A DNA stretch of 64,000 bases from positions 232,732-296,731 of the forward strand of contig NZ_FNDW01000005.1 in NCBI RefSeq assembly GCF_900099685.1, given 5' to 3'. The DNA is from Chryseobacterium taeanense. GTDB taxonomy: Bacteria; Bacteroidota; Bacteroidia; Flavobacteriales; Weeksellaceae. The notes beneath the pieces were generated by a model. It was not told the origin of the DNA. It did not search any database and saw nothing but the letters and a program-made list of their open reading frames with translations. The stretch's first letter is position 1; each line of letters opens with the position of its first letter. This document shows, piece by piece, positions 38,122-47,500 of the stretch. The translations under genes were made by a program, and so were the position numbers.

Positions 38122-38328
38122 ATGAGAATCACACAAAATTATTTACAACAACTGGAGCTAAACCAACTTTTGGAGTTTGCAAACTCACAAACTCACAAAG
38201 AGATTGAAGTAAAGCTGGAGTATAATTCCGGTATGTATGATACTGAAACTATTGAGACTATTCTAATGCATTTTAATGAGATTACTCAGCAGGTCGTACT
38301 ACAAAATGTAAAACAGCAAACTGTATAA
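38122..38328 (+). pseudogene. Chimeric 68-codon ORF made by promoter duplication
   Basis: The first about 21 codons copy the LuxI-like protein's start. The rest, from HKEIEVKLEYN, copies the C-terminal tail of the PKS-NRPS protein ending at 37853 (IEVKLEYNSGMYDTETIETI versus IEVKLEYNSRVYDPETIETI). The fusion is in frame through a short ACTCACAA repeat at the junction (about 38183-38198). It has the ATG and leader of an expressed gene, so it is probably translated, but it carries no complete domain. It may act only as a translated leader that couples ribosomes to the NRPS gene 52 nt downstream, or be a harmless scar. Confidence 0.8.
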
Positions 38329-38404
38329 ACTAATAATATCCGGGAAATTTCCCGGTACATTTTACAAAAACATAATAAATATGGAAGAACCTAAGAATTC
38401 TAAA
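38193..38404 (+). repeat. Direct repeat copy B: chimeric ORF tail, intergenic region and start of the next NRPS gene
   Basis: This is the second copy of the 212-nt segment at 37721-37932. It retains an intact ATG for the NRPS gene at 38381. The copies differ at roughly one base in ten, mostly in third codon positions of the shared reading frame, so the duplication is not recent and the tail may have stayed under some coding constraint. Confidence 0.9.
38340..38355. other. Perfect 16-bp palindrome in the intercistronic gap
   Basis: CCGGGAAATTTCCCGG is perfectly self-complementary and stands out as GC-rich in this AT-rich gap, 26 nt before the ATG at 38381. The equivalent site after the PKS-NRPS gene (37865-37880) is an imperfect form with a shorter CCGGA/TCCGG stem. 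It may be an mRNA stability or partial termination element. No long T-run follows, only TACATTTTAC. Confidence 0.45.
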
Positions 38405-41400
38405 GTTGATATTAAAGATCAATTTTTCAATATTGATTTATTATCAGGCGCAGAAAAAAATAAATACTTATACGAATTTAATGATACAGCATGCGATTAT
38501 CCTAAGGATAAAACTATAATAGAGCTTTTTCAAAAGCAGGTTATAGAAAATCCGGATAATATTGCTTATCAGTCGGATTCCTTTTCCGTTACCTACAAGG
38601 AACTGGATGAAAAGTCGAATCAGTTTGCATTATTCATTACTGATAAATACAATGTAAAACAAGGAGATATTGTAGGAATACTTCTTGATCGTGAAGAATA
38701 TCTTATACCTGTTATTTTAGGAATTCTAAAAATAGGAGGTGCTTATTTACCTATCGATACCATATATCCTTTAGACAGAATTATAGATATCGTTGAAGAC
38801 TCACAAATGAAACTTCTTGTTTCAAGAGGAGTACAGAGCGTAACTGAAAAAGTACAGTGCAGCTATGTAGATCTTAATCAATCAGAAAAAGATATTGAAG
38901 ATCAATCAGGAGCTTTTGTAATACAGCAACCAGATAGTGATAATTTGGCTTATGTTATTTACACATCAGGTTCCACAGGAAAACCGAAAGGGGTAATGAT
39001 CCGTCATTATAATCTGATCAATTATATTTTCTGGGCAATCAGACAATATGCAGAGAATGGCAAAATAATAATGCCTTTATACTCTTCTATTTCTTTTGAC
39101 CTTACTATTACTTCCATTTTTGTTCCGCTTTTATCTGGGAATAAGATTGTTTTATACAAAGAAAATGATGATGTATTACCTATTGAAAAAGTAATACAGG
39201 ACAACCTTTGTGATACCATAAAACTTACTCCTTCACATCTTACGATCCTTAAAGACAGCGAAATACTGAGAGAAAATATTTTGTCGGGAACAAATATTAA
39301 GAGCTTTATTGTAGGTGGTGAAAATTTCCCTTCAGCTCTTGCAAAATCAATTCATGATCTATTTGGAGGTAACATCAAAATATACAACGAATATGGACCC
39401 ACTGAAGTTACTGTAGGATGTATGATTTATACATTCAATCCAGAGGACGGCAGTTCTTCCGTACCTGTAGGTGTGCCGATAAGCAATACGCAGATTTATC
39501 TGCTGGATGAGTTTCTTAAACCTGTTCCGAAAGGAGTGTTGGGAGAGCTTTATTTATCTGGTGACAGTTTAGGATTAGGATACCTTAATAATGAAATCCT
39601 TACTAATAATGCATTTGTTTCCAATCCTTTTATTGAAGGTAAGAAAATGTATAAAACAGGAGATTTCGCTAAACGTAATAACGATGGAAATCTGGTGTAT
39701 GCGGGAAGAAAAGACGAACAGGTGAAAATCAATTCGTTCCGTATAGAACTTGGAGATATAGAAGCCAAAGTTTTGCAGCATGAAAATATTATTGAATGTA
39801 TTGCAACTGTATATGAAAAGAATGATGACAAACATTTGACAGTATATTACAGATCAGACAATACAATAGAACCATCAGAAATAAAATCATTCTTATCAGG
39901 CAGACTTCCGAAATATATGATTCCTGCATTTTTCGTGAGAGTGGAAACAATGCCATTAACATCAAACGGAAAGATTGATAAAAAGAAATTACCTGATCCG
40001 ATCATGAATGCTGATGAAAGCTATGTAAAACCAACAACTCTAACCGAAGAAAAGTTATTGGAAGTATGGGCTGAAGTTTTAAATACGGATCATGATAAAA
40101 TCAGTACAACAGCAGATTTTATGGATATGGGAGGGCATTCTATAAAGATTATGCATATGCTTAACAAAGTTTTCAGAGAATTCAATGTTAAGATTTCAAT
40201 CCATACTGCTTTTGATTATCTTACCATCAAAAAGCTTGCGGCTTACATCGATACTCTGAAAAAAGATAATGTCTTTGTTGCTATTAAACAGGCTGATCAT
40301 AAAGATCACTATTCACTTTCTTCATTACAAAACAGAATGTACTTTCTGCATGAATTTAATCCGGATTTGCTTATTTATAACCTTCCTAAAGTCTTAAAAA
40401 TAAAAGGTAAAGTAGATATGGACAGAATGCAGTCTGCAATTTCTCTCCTTATACAACGACACGAGTCTTTACGCACATCTTTTCATTTAGTTAATCAAAG
40501 TCCGGTACAAAAAATTACTGATGAAGTAGATTATAAAATAGAAAGATTCCGTTCTTACGAATCTGATGCGAAAGATATTGTAAACAATTTCATTCGTACT
40601 TTTGATTTATCTGTTGCTCCTTTAACGAGAGCCGGTATTATTGAAATGGAAAATGATGAATATATTCTAATCTTCGATCAGCACCATATTATAACAGACG
40701 GAGTTTCGGAAAGTATTTTGATAAAAGAATTCCTTTCTTTATATGCAGGAGAAGAATTGTTACCTGTTAAATTACAATATAGAGATTATGTAGAATGGCA
40801 ATATTCCGAAGCTCAACAACAGGAACTTAGCAGACAAAAAGACTTTTGGATTTCAGAATTTAAAAATGAAATATCAACGCTTGATCTTCCTTCAGACTAT
40901 CCAAGACCGTTGATTAATGCACAGGAAGGAGCTGCCGTTGAGTTTGAAATAAATGGTGCAGTAACATCTGATTTACGCCAGCTAGCCAAAAAAGAAGGTG
41001 CTACATTATACATGGTAATGTTGTCAGTATTTAATATTCTTTTATCTAAATTAAGCAATGAGGAAGATATCGTTGTAGGAACTCCGGTTGCTGGAAGACA
41101 GCATGTGGATCTGGAGAATGTGATAGGAGCATTTGTAAATGTTTTGCCTGTGAGAAATTTTCCTGAAAGCAAGCTGAAATTCAACGAATTTTTACAGAAT
41201 ACAAAATCAAAAACTCTTGGAGTTTTCAATAATCAGGATTATCCTTATGAGCAGTTAATTGACGATCTTGAAGTAGTGAGAGATACAAGTCATAATGCGC
41301 TTTTCGATGTTATGTTTGCTTATCAGAATTTTGATAATGTACAATTTGAGATTCCGGGATTACAGATTACAGGATATCCTTTAGAAACGAAAGTATCAAG

Positions 41401-44400
41401 GCTGGATTTGAGTTTACAAATATTTGAAAATGGAGATAAGCTTCAGTTACAGTTTGAATATTCTACTTTATTATTTAAAAAAGAGACAGTAGACAGATTC
41501 ATTTCTTATTTTAATAAGATCATTTCAAGCATTCTTGAAAATAAATATATCAGACTTGCAGACATTGAAATTATTTCACAGGATGAAAAAAATATGTTGT
41601 TGGAAAAATTTAATGCAACTTCCGGAGACTATCCTAAAAATGCGACAATTGTAAGCTTATTTGAACAACAGGTTCAAAAATCACCTGAAAAAGTCGCGAT
41701 CGTATATGAAGGGACAGCTTTAACTTATCACGAGCTTAATAATAAAGCTAATCAGCTGGCTCATTTACTTAAGAACAAATACAATGTAAAAACTGGTGAT
41801 GTTGTAGGAGTTATTGCAGAACGCTCGGAAAAATTAATCTTTGCTTTACTGGGAATACTTAAATCAGGAGCTGCTTATTTGCCTATAGATCCTGCTTATC
41901 CTAAAGAAAGAACATCTTTCATTTTGGAAGAAAGCAATGCAGATATTGTAATTGTTGATATCTCTGAAAATGTCCAGTTTGAAGGTACTGTTATAAAATT
42001 TAATGATGCAGAAAACGAAGAAATATCTAATCTTGTTTCTGCCCCTCAATCAGATGATCTTTGTTACATGATCTATACTTCGGGTTCTACAGGTATGCCG
42101 AAAGGAGTAAAAATATCCCATCAGAATGTGGTGAACTTTATGTACGGAATGAATCAGAATTTAACTGCAACTGAAAATGATTGTATGCTTGCTGTAACGA
42201 GTACTTCATTTGATATTTCGGTTTTAGAAATTTTCTGGACTCTTTGCAATGGTATCGAAGTAGTGTTGCATCCCGGAGATATTGCTTTGACGGGACTAGA
42301 CAGGTATCTTGTAGATGAAGATCAGTCTGTAGATTTCAGTTTATTTTTCTTCTCGAGTTATAACAACAGAGAAAATAATAAATACGATCTGTTGCTGGAG
42401 TCGGTAAAATATGCAGATCAGGCAGGATTCAACGCAGTCTGGACACCTGAAAGACATTTCCATGAATTTGGAGGACTGTATCCTAATCCGTCAGTAATGA
42501 GTTCTGCTTTGGCTATGATAACCAAACAGATCGAACTAAGAAGCGGAAGTATAGTGTCTCCTTTACATGATCCTATAAGAATAGTAGAAGAATGGTCTGT
42601 TGTAGATAATTTATCCAACGGGCGTGTTGGATTATCATTTGCTTCAGGTTGGAATGCTAATGACTTCACTCTGAATCCAGGCTTATTTTCCGATCGACAT
42701 TCAATAATGTACAGTCAGATTGATGTCATGAAAAAGCTCTGGAGGGGAGAACCTGTAAAAAGAAAGAATGGACTTGGAGAAGAAATAGACGTTAAAGTTT
42801 ATCCAAGACCTGTACAAGAAGAAATGCCTGTATGGATCACATCCAGCGGTAACGAGGAAACCTTCAGAAGTGCCGGTGAAATTGGCGCGAATCTGCTTAC
42901 TCACCTTCTTGGTCAGAGTATTGAACAACTTAAAGATAAAATTCAGATATACAAAGATGCGAGAGAGCTAAACGGGCACGGAAGAAATTCTGGTAAAATT
43001 GCAATAATGCTGCATGCATTTATTGGTGAAGATATCGATGAGGTTGAGAGAATAGTGGAGGAGCCTTTTACAGAATATTTAAAATCTTCAGTAGGAATTA
43101 ACAGAATCTTAATGGAAGAGGCAGGTCTTAGCGTTGAGGATATGGATGGAGATATGATGAAAGTTTTGCTCAAGAATGCCTTTAAGAGATATTACAATAC
43201 AAGTTCACTAATCGGAACTAAGAACAAATGTCGGGAAATGGTACTCCAATTAAAGGAAATAGGGGTGGATGAAATCGCTTGTTTAATAGATTTCGGAGTT
43301 GAAAAAGACAAAGTTTTAGAAAGTCTTGAATATATTAAAGATTTAAAACAGTTATTTAATAATCAGAGCCATAAAAATCATAGACCAATCACTATGATGC
43401 AGTCTACACCTTCATTTATTAAAATGTCGGTAGAGAGTACAGGGTCAGCTAATTTCCTAAAATCCCTGAATACATTATTACTTGGAGGCGAAGGATTGCC
43501 ATATTCACTTCTGGAAACTTTAAGAGAAAACACTTCTGCTAATATTTATAATATGTACGGACCAACAGAAACAACAATATGGTCTGCAATGCATAAAATC
43601 AGCAATGAAGATACTGTGGTAAGTATAGGAAAGCCAATACTGAATACACAAATCCTTATTTTAGATAAAGACATGAAATTGGTTCCTGTGGGAGTAAAAG
43701 GTCATTTATTCATAGGTGGAGACGGAGTTTCAAAAGGATATTGGAAACGCGAAAGTCTGACCGGCGAAAGATTTGTTGATAATCCTTACAATCCCAGAAA
43801 TAAAATATACAACACCGGTGATATTGCAAAATTTAATGAAGATGGGACAATAAAACTTATAGGTCGAGAAGATAATCAGGTAAAAATAAGAGGACATCGT
43901 ATAGAATTAGGAGACATAGAAAGCTGCCTCAACAGCCATACAGATATTAAGCAATCTGTTGTTATTGTAAACGGAGAATACGAAAACAAATCTTTAGCGG
44001 CTTACTACGTGTCGGATAAAAATATAGATTCGACATTACTAAGGGATAAACTTCTTGAAAGTCTTCCCGCTTACATGTTGCCTGCTTATTTTATAAAGCT
44101 AGAAAGTCTTCCGCTTACTCCAAATGGTAAAATAGACAGAAAAAAATTACCAAATCCGGCAACAGTAATTCAGGATAGCTATGTAGCTCCGTCCAATGAT
44201 ACAGAAGAAATTTTGGTTTCTATCTGGTCCGAGGTTCTAGAACTCAATAAAGAGCTTATCAGTGTTAATAAAAGCTTTTTTGAATTAGGAGGAAATTCGC
44301 TCAAGATTTTAAAGTTGAATGCCTTAATGAATGAAAGACTGAATTGGAATGTTTCGATACCAGAAATTTTCCGTTACCCATCAATTGCATCACTAATTGA

Positions 44401-44500
44401 TCACAAAACCAACTCAAATAATAGTACAGAAGAATACAAAGCAGCTGCAGATATTGAAATCTCAGAAATGCAGGACATGTTTAACATCTTAGAACATTAA
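38381..44500 (+). CDS. NRPS: A(Asn)-T-C-A(Gly, with inserted monooxygenase)-T
   Basis: This 2039-aa protein starts with an adenylation domain, so its first module borrows the C domain at the end of the preceding protein. The first code reads DLTKIGEVGK (Asn), with carrier GGHSIKI (about 583). A C domain (HHIITDG, about 767) precedes a second adenylation domain that is split. After core A4 (FDISVLEIF) comes a luciferase-like FMN-dependent monooxygenase domain (about residues 1318-1660; SLFFFSSYNN, FNAVWTPERHFHEFGG, GLSFASGWNANDF, PVWITSSGNEETF). The adenylation fold then resumes (TMMQSTPSF, NMYGPTETTIW). The code reads DILQLGMIWK, one change from the Gly code. The same insertion site and Gly specificity are known in MtaG/MelG (myxothiazol, melithiazol), where Gly is alpha-hydroxylated. 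It ends with carrier GGNSLKI (about 1968). Confidence 0.92.
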   Translation: MEEPKNSKVDIKDQFFNIDLLSGAEKNKYLYEFNDTACDYPKDKTIIELFQKQVIENPDNIAYQSDSFSVTYKELDEKSNQFALFITDKYNVKQGDIVGILLDREEYLIPVILGILKIGGAYLPIDTIYPLDRIIDIVEDSQMKLLVSRGVQSVTEKVQCSYVDLNQSEKDIEDQSGAFVIQQPDSDNLAYVIYTSGSTGKPKGVMIRHYNLINYIFWAIRQYAENGKIIMPLYSSISFDLTITSIFVPLLSGNKIVLYKENDDVLPIEKVIQDNLCDTIKLTPSHLTILKDSEILRENILSGTNIKSFIVGGENFPSALAKSIHDLFGGNIKIYNEYGPTEVTVGCMIYTFNPEDGSSSVPVGVPISNTQIYLLDEFLKPVPKGVLGELYLSGDSLGLGYLNNEILTNNAFVSNPFIEGKKMYKTGDFAKRNNDGNLVYAGRKDEQVKINSFRIELGDIEAKVLQHENIIECIATVYEKNDDKHLTVYYRSDNTIEPSEIKSFLSGRLPKYMIPAFFVRVETMPLTSNGKIDKKKLPDPIMNADESYVKPTTLTEEKLLEVWAEVLNTDHDKISTTADFMDMGGHSIKIMHMLNKVFREFNVKISIHTAFDYLTIKKLAAYIDTLKKDNVFVAIKQADHKDHYSLSSLQNRMYFLHEFNPDLLIYNLPKVLKIKGKVDMDRMQSAISLLIQRHESLRTSFHLVNQSPVQKITDEVDYKIERFRSYESDAKDIVNNFIRTFDLSVAPLTRAGIIEMENDEYILIFDQHHIITDGVSESILIKEFLSLYAGEELLPVKLQYRDYVEWQYSEAQQQELSRQKDFWISEFKNEISTLDLPSDYPRPLINAQEGAAVEFEINGAVTSDLRQLAKKEGATLYMVMLSVFNILLSKLSNEEDIVVGTPVAGRQHVDLENVIGAFVNVLPVRNFPESKLKFNEFLQNTKSKTLGVFNNQDYPYEQLIDDLEVVRDTSHNALFDVMFAYQNFDNVQFEIPGLQITGYPLETKVSRLDLSLQIFENGDKLQLQFEYSTLLFKKETVDRFISYFNKIISSILENKYIRLADIEIISQDEKNMLLEKFNATSGDYPKNATIVSLFEQQVQKSPEKVAIVYEGTALTYHELNNKANQLAHLLKNKYNVKTGDVVGVIAERSEKLIFALLGILKSGAAYLPIDPAYPKERTSFILEESNADIVIVDISENVQFEGTVIKFNDAENEEISNLVSAPQSDDLCYMIYTSGSTGMPKGVKISHQNVVNFMYGMNQNLTATENDCMLAVTSTSFDISVLEIFWTLCNGIEVVLHPGDIALTGLDRYLVDEDQSVDFSLFFFSSYNNRENNKYDLLLESVKYADQAGFNAVWTPERHFHEFGGLYPNPSVMSSALAMITKQIELRSGSIVSPLHDPIRIVEEWSVVDNLSNGRVGLSFASGWNANDFTLNPGLFSDRHSIMYSQIDVMKKLWRGEPVKRKNGLGEEIDVKVYPRPVQEEMPVWITSSGNEETFRSAGEIGANLLTHLLGQSIEQLKDKIQIYKDARELNGHGRNSGKIAIMLHAFIGEDIDEVERIVEEPFTEYLKSSVGINRILMEEAGLSVEDMDGDMMKVLLKNAFKRYYNTSSLIGTKNKCREMVLQLKEIGVDEIACLIDFGVEKDKVLESLEYIKDLKQLFNNQSHKNHRPITMMQSTPSFIKMSVESTGSANFLKSLNTLLLGGEGLPYSLLETLRENTSANIYNMYGPTETTIWSAMHKISNEDTVVSIGKPILNTQILILDKDMKLVPVGVKGHLFIGGDGVSKGYWKRESLTGERFVDNPYNPRNKIYNTGDIAKFNEDGTIKLIGREDNQVKIRGHRIELGDIESCLNSHTDIKQSVVIVNGEYENKSLAAYYVSDKNIDSTLLRDKLLESLPAYMLPAYFIKLESLPLTPNGKIDRKKLPNPATVIQDSYVAPSNDTEEILVSIWSEVLELNKELISVNKSFFELGGNSLKILKLNALMNERLNWNVSIPEIFRYPSIASLIDHKTNSNNSTEEYKAAADIEISEMQDMFNILEH

Positions 44501-44515
44501 TAACCATTTATATTT

Positions 44516-47500
44516 ATGCATAATTACAGCGGTATCGAAGTTGCCATTATAGGAATGGCAGGACAATTTCCCGGAGCAAACAATATCAATGAATTTTGGG
44601 ACAACCTTAAAAACGGCGTTGAATCTATTAAATTTTTTGAAGATGAGGAATTGCTCGCTGAAGGTGAAGACAAAAATACGATCAAAAATCCGAACTATGT
44701 AAAAGCGAATGCTTTTCTCAGCGATAAAGAATATTTTGACGGAGCATTTTTCGGATATACACCGGCAGAAGTAAAATTAATGGATCCTCAGATAAGACTG
44801 TTTCACGAGAATTGCTGGAAAGCTCTGGAAGATGCAGGATATATTAATACAGGTAACCAAAAGATAGGCCTGTTTGCAGGAGCTTCATCTAATGTGAACT
44901 GGCTTAATTATTCCATGTTTACAAATCTTGATAATGAAGTCGATCATTTCAGTGCTTTCAGGCTTAGAGACGCTACTTTCATGTGTTCAAGAGTTTCTTA
45001 TCTGATGAATTTGCAGGGACCTTCCATCTATGTAAATACAGCTTGTTCTACTTCTCTTGTTGCCGTACAAAGAGCTTGTATGAGCTTATTATTGAGAGAA
45101 TGTAAAATAGCTCTTGCAGGAGGAATAACAATTAAAAATTATTCTAAAAAAGGATATGTATATGAAGAAGGAATGATAGATTCCAGAGACGGACACTGCA
45201 GAGCATTTGATAGTGAAGCTGATGGAACAGTAGGAGGTGAAGGCGTCGGGATTGTAGTCCTTAAAAGACTTGCTGATGCAATTGAAGACGGAGATCATAT
45301 CTATGCAGTAATCAGAGGAAGCGGGGTTAATAATGACGGTTCTCAGAAAATAGCATACAGCGCGCCAAGTGTTGATGGACAATCACAAGCTATCTTAAAG
45401 GCTTTGAGTATGGCAAAAGTACCGGCTGAAAGTATCAGTTATGTTGAAGCTCACGGGACAGCTACCAAATTGGGAGATCCGATTGAAATAGAAGGTCTGA
45501 ATAATTCTTTTGGTCTTAGCGAAAAAAAATATTGTGCAATAGGATCCGTAAAAACGAATATTGGACATCTTGATATCGCAAGTGGAGTAGCCGGACTTAT
45601 AAAAACAGCCATGAGCCTTGAAAACAGACAGATTCCTGCAAGCTTAAACTTTAAAAGTCATAATCCGAAGATCAATTTTACCGAAAGTCCATTCTATGTA
45701 AATACAGAACTGACAGAGTGGAAAAACGATCAATATCCTTTACGAGCAGGTGTAAGTTCTTTTGGAATTGGTGGAACAAATGCCCATGTTATTTTGGAGG
45801 AAGCTCCTTCACCTAAAATATCTTCACGGAGTAGAGAGCATCAGCTTCTTGTTTTTTCTGCTAAAACGAAAGCATCACTGGAAAGAAGTTTAAATGAATT
45901 TAAAACATATTTTAAAACAAATCCGAAAGCAAAATTAGCAGACGTAGCTCATACATTACAATTTGGCAGAGTACCAATGAATTACAGGATTTCTGTTGCC
46001 GCTAAAGATTTTGAAGATGCTGTGGAAATGCTGGATGCCGTGAAAGTTAAAGATCGCGGAATTTTAGAAAATCAGAAACAGACGATAGCTTTTATGTTTC
46101 CGGGTTATGGATCTCAATATGCAGGAATGTGTAAAGATTTATACGCATCAGAAGCTGCATTTAAAAAATCTGTAGATGAATGTATAGCTATTGTTAAAAA
46201 TAAATTCAATAAAGATTTAAGTCCGTTTCTTCTTGCGGATGAAGGTTCTGAATGGGCAGGAAAAATTAATGAGATCGAATTTTCTCAGCCTATGCTTTTT
46301 GTTATTGAGTATGCACTTGCCCAAACTCTTATCCAATGGGGAATAAAACCTGATATTGTGGGAGGCCACAGCACAGGGAAATATGTGGCAGCATGTATCA
46401 GCAATGTATTTTCTCTGGAAGATGCTTTAATGCTTATTGTAAAAAGAGCAGAACTGATGCAGAAGGTGTCAAAAGGCAGTATGCTTAGTGTTTCCATATC
46501 AGAACAAGAATTATTACCGTTATTAAAAGATTTTAACGACATTTCTCTTGCCGCAGTAAACAGTTCAGAGCTTTGTGTCGTTTCCGGAAAAGACGAAGAT
46601 GTTGAAAATTTCTCGCATTTCCTTGAACAGAAAGGATATATGTGCAAACCACTTGCAGCATCTCATGCATACCATTCTTATATGATGGATGAAATACTTG
46701 AAGAGTTTGAAGCTGTTATCAAAAAAATTAAAATTTCTCCGCAACAAATTCCATTTTTATCGAATCTTTCCGGAGGATTGGCTACAGATGATGAAATAGC
46801 ACAACCTGAATATTGGGTAAAACATATCAGAGAAACAGTACGATTTTCTGATAATGTAGAAGAAATTTTAAAAAATAAAAAAGCGGTTATCTTAGAAGTA
46901 GGACCAGGAAAAGTACTCACTTCACTTGTAAACAGTAACAAGTTTAAAAATGACGGACATACAGTAATCAATCTTGTAAGACATCCCAATGAGGAGATCG
47001 ACGATCAGAAGAATTTAATTTCTGCATTAGGAAAAATGTGGGAACAAGGAGTTGATATTGACTGGAAAAATCTGTATAATCCGGATGAAACACGTCTAAA
47101 AGTATCTCTTCCTACTTATTCATTTGATAAAGTATCTTATCCAGTAAATGTAGATGCATTCAAGATGATATTAAATCACTCTGTACATACAATAGGAGAT
47201 TCCTCTTCGTGGTATTATGCATCTTCATGGAAGAAGGTTTCTCTTTTGAAAAAAGAATATACTCATGACGAGCATACTCTTATATTTTCTGACAATTCAG
47301 GAGTAGGAGAACTTTTATTCCAAAAACTGACTATGGAAGGCGAAAAAGTAACCATGGTAAAGAAAAGTGATAAGTATAGTCAGGATAAGCAGGAACTGTA
47401 TCACATTGATCCTGAAAATGAAGATCATTATCAGCAGCTTTTTAATGATCTTACAGGTGAAGGTAAAAAGGCTACCCAAATAATTTACGCTTGGCCGGTT

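Larger units (their letters stand above)
37937..38185 (+). repeat. Second copy of the LuxI-like gene's promoter and first codons
   Basis: This segment aligns without large gaps to 8404-8655, with identity of roughly 85-90% by eye. It covers the long palindrome, the degenerate box, the -7 element, the ATG and about 21 codons (MRITQNYLQQLELNQLLEFA versus MRITQNYLEQLELNQLSELA). It lies between the two copies of the 212-nt direct repeat, inside what was probably a 52-nt gap between two co-transcribed NRPS genes. It gives the downstream genes a new regulated promoter. Confidence 0.9.

Noticed and set aside
37721..38404. The repeat-promoter-repeat structure as a transposon with target-site duplication
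   Set aside because: The flanking repeats are about 212 nt, far longer than any IS target duplication; there are no terminal inverted repeats and no transposase.
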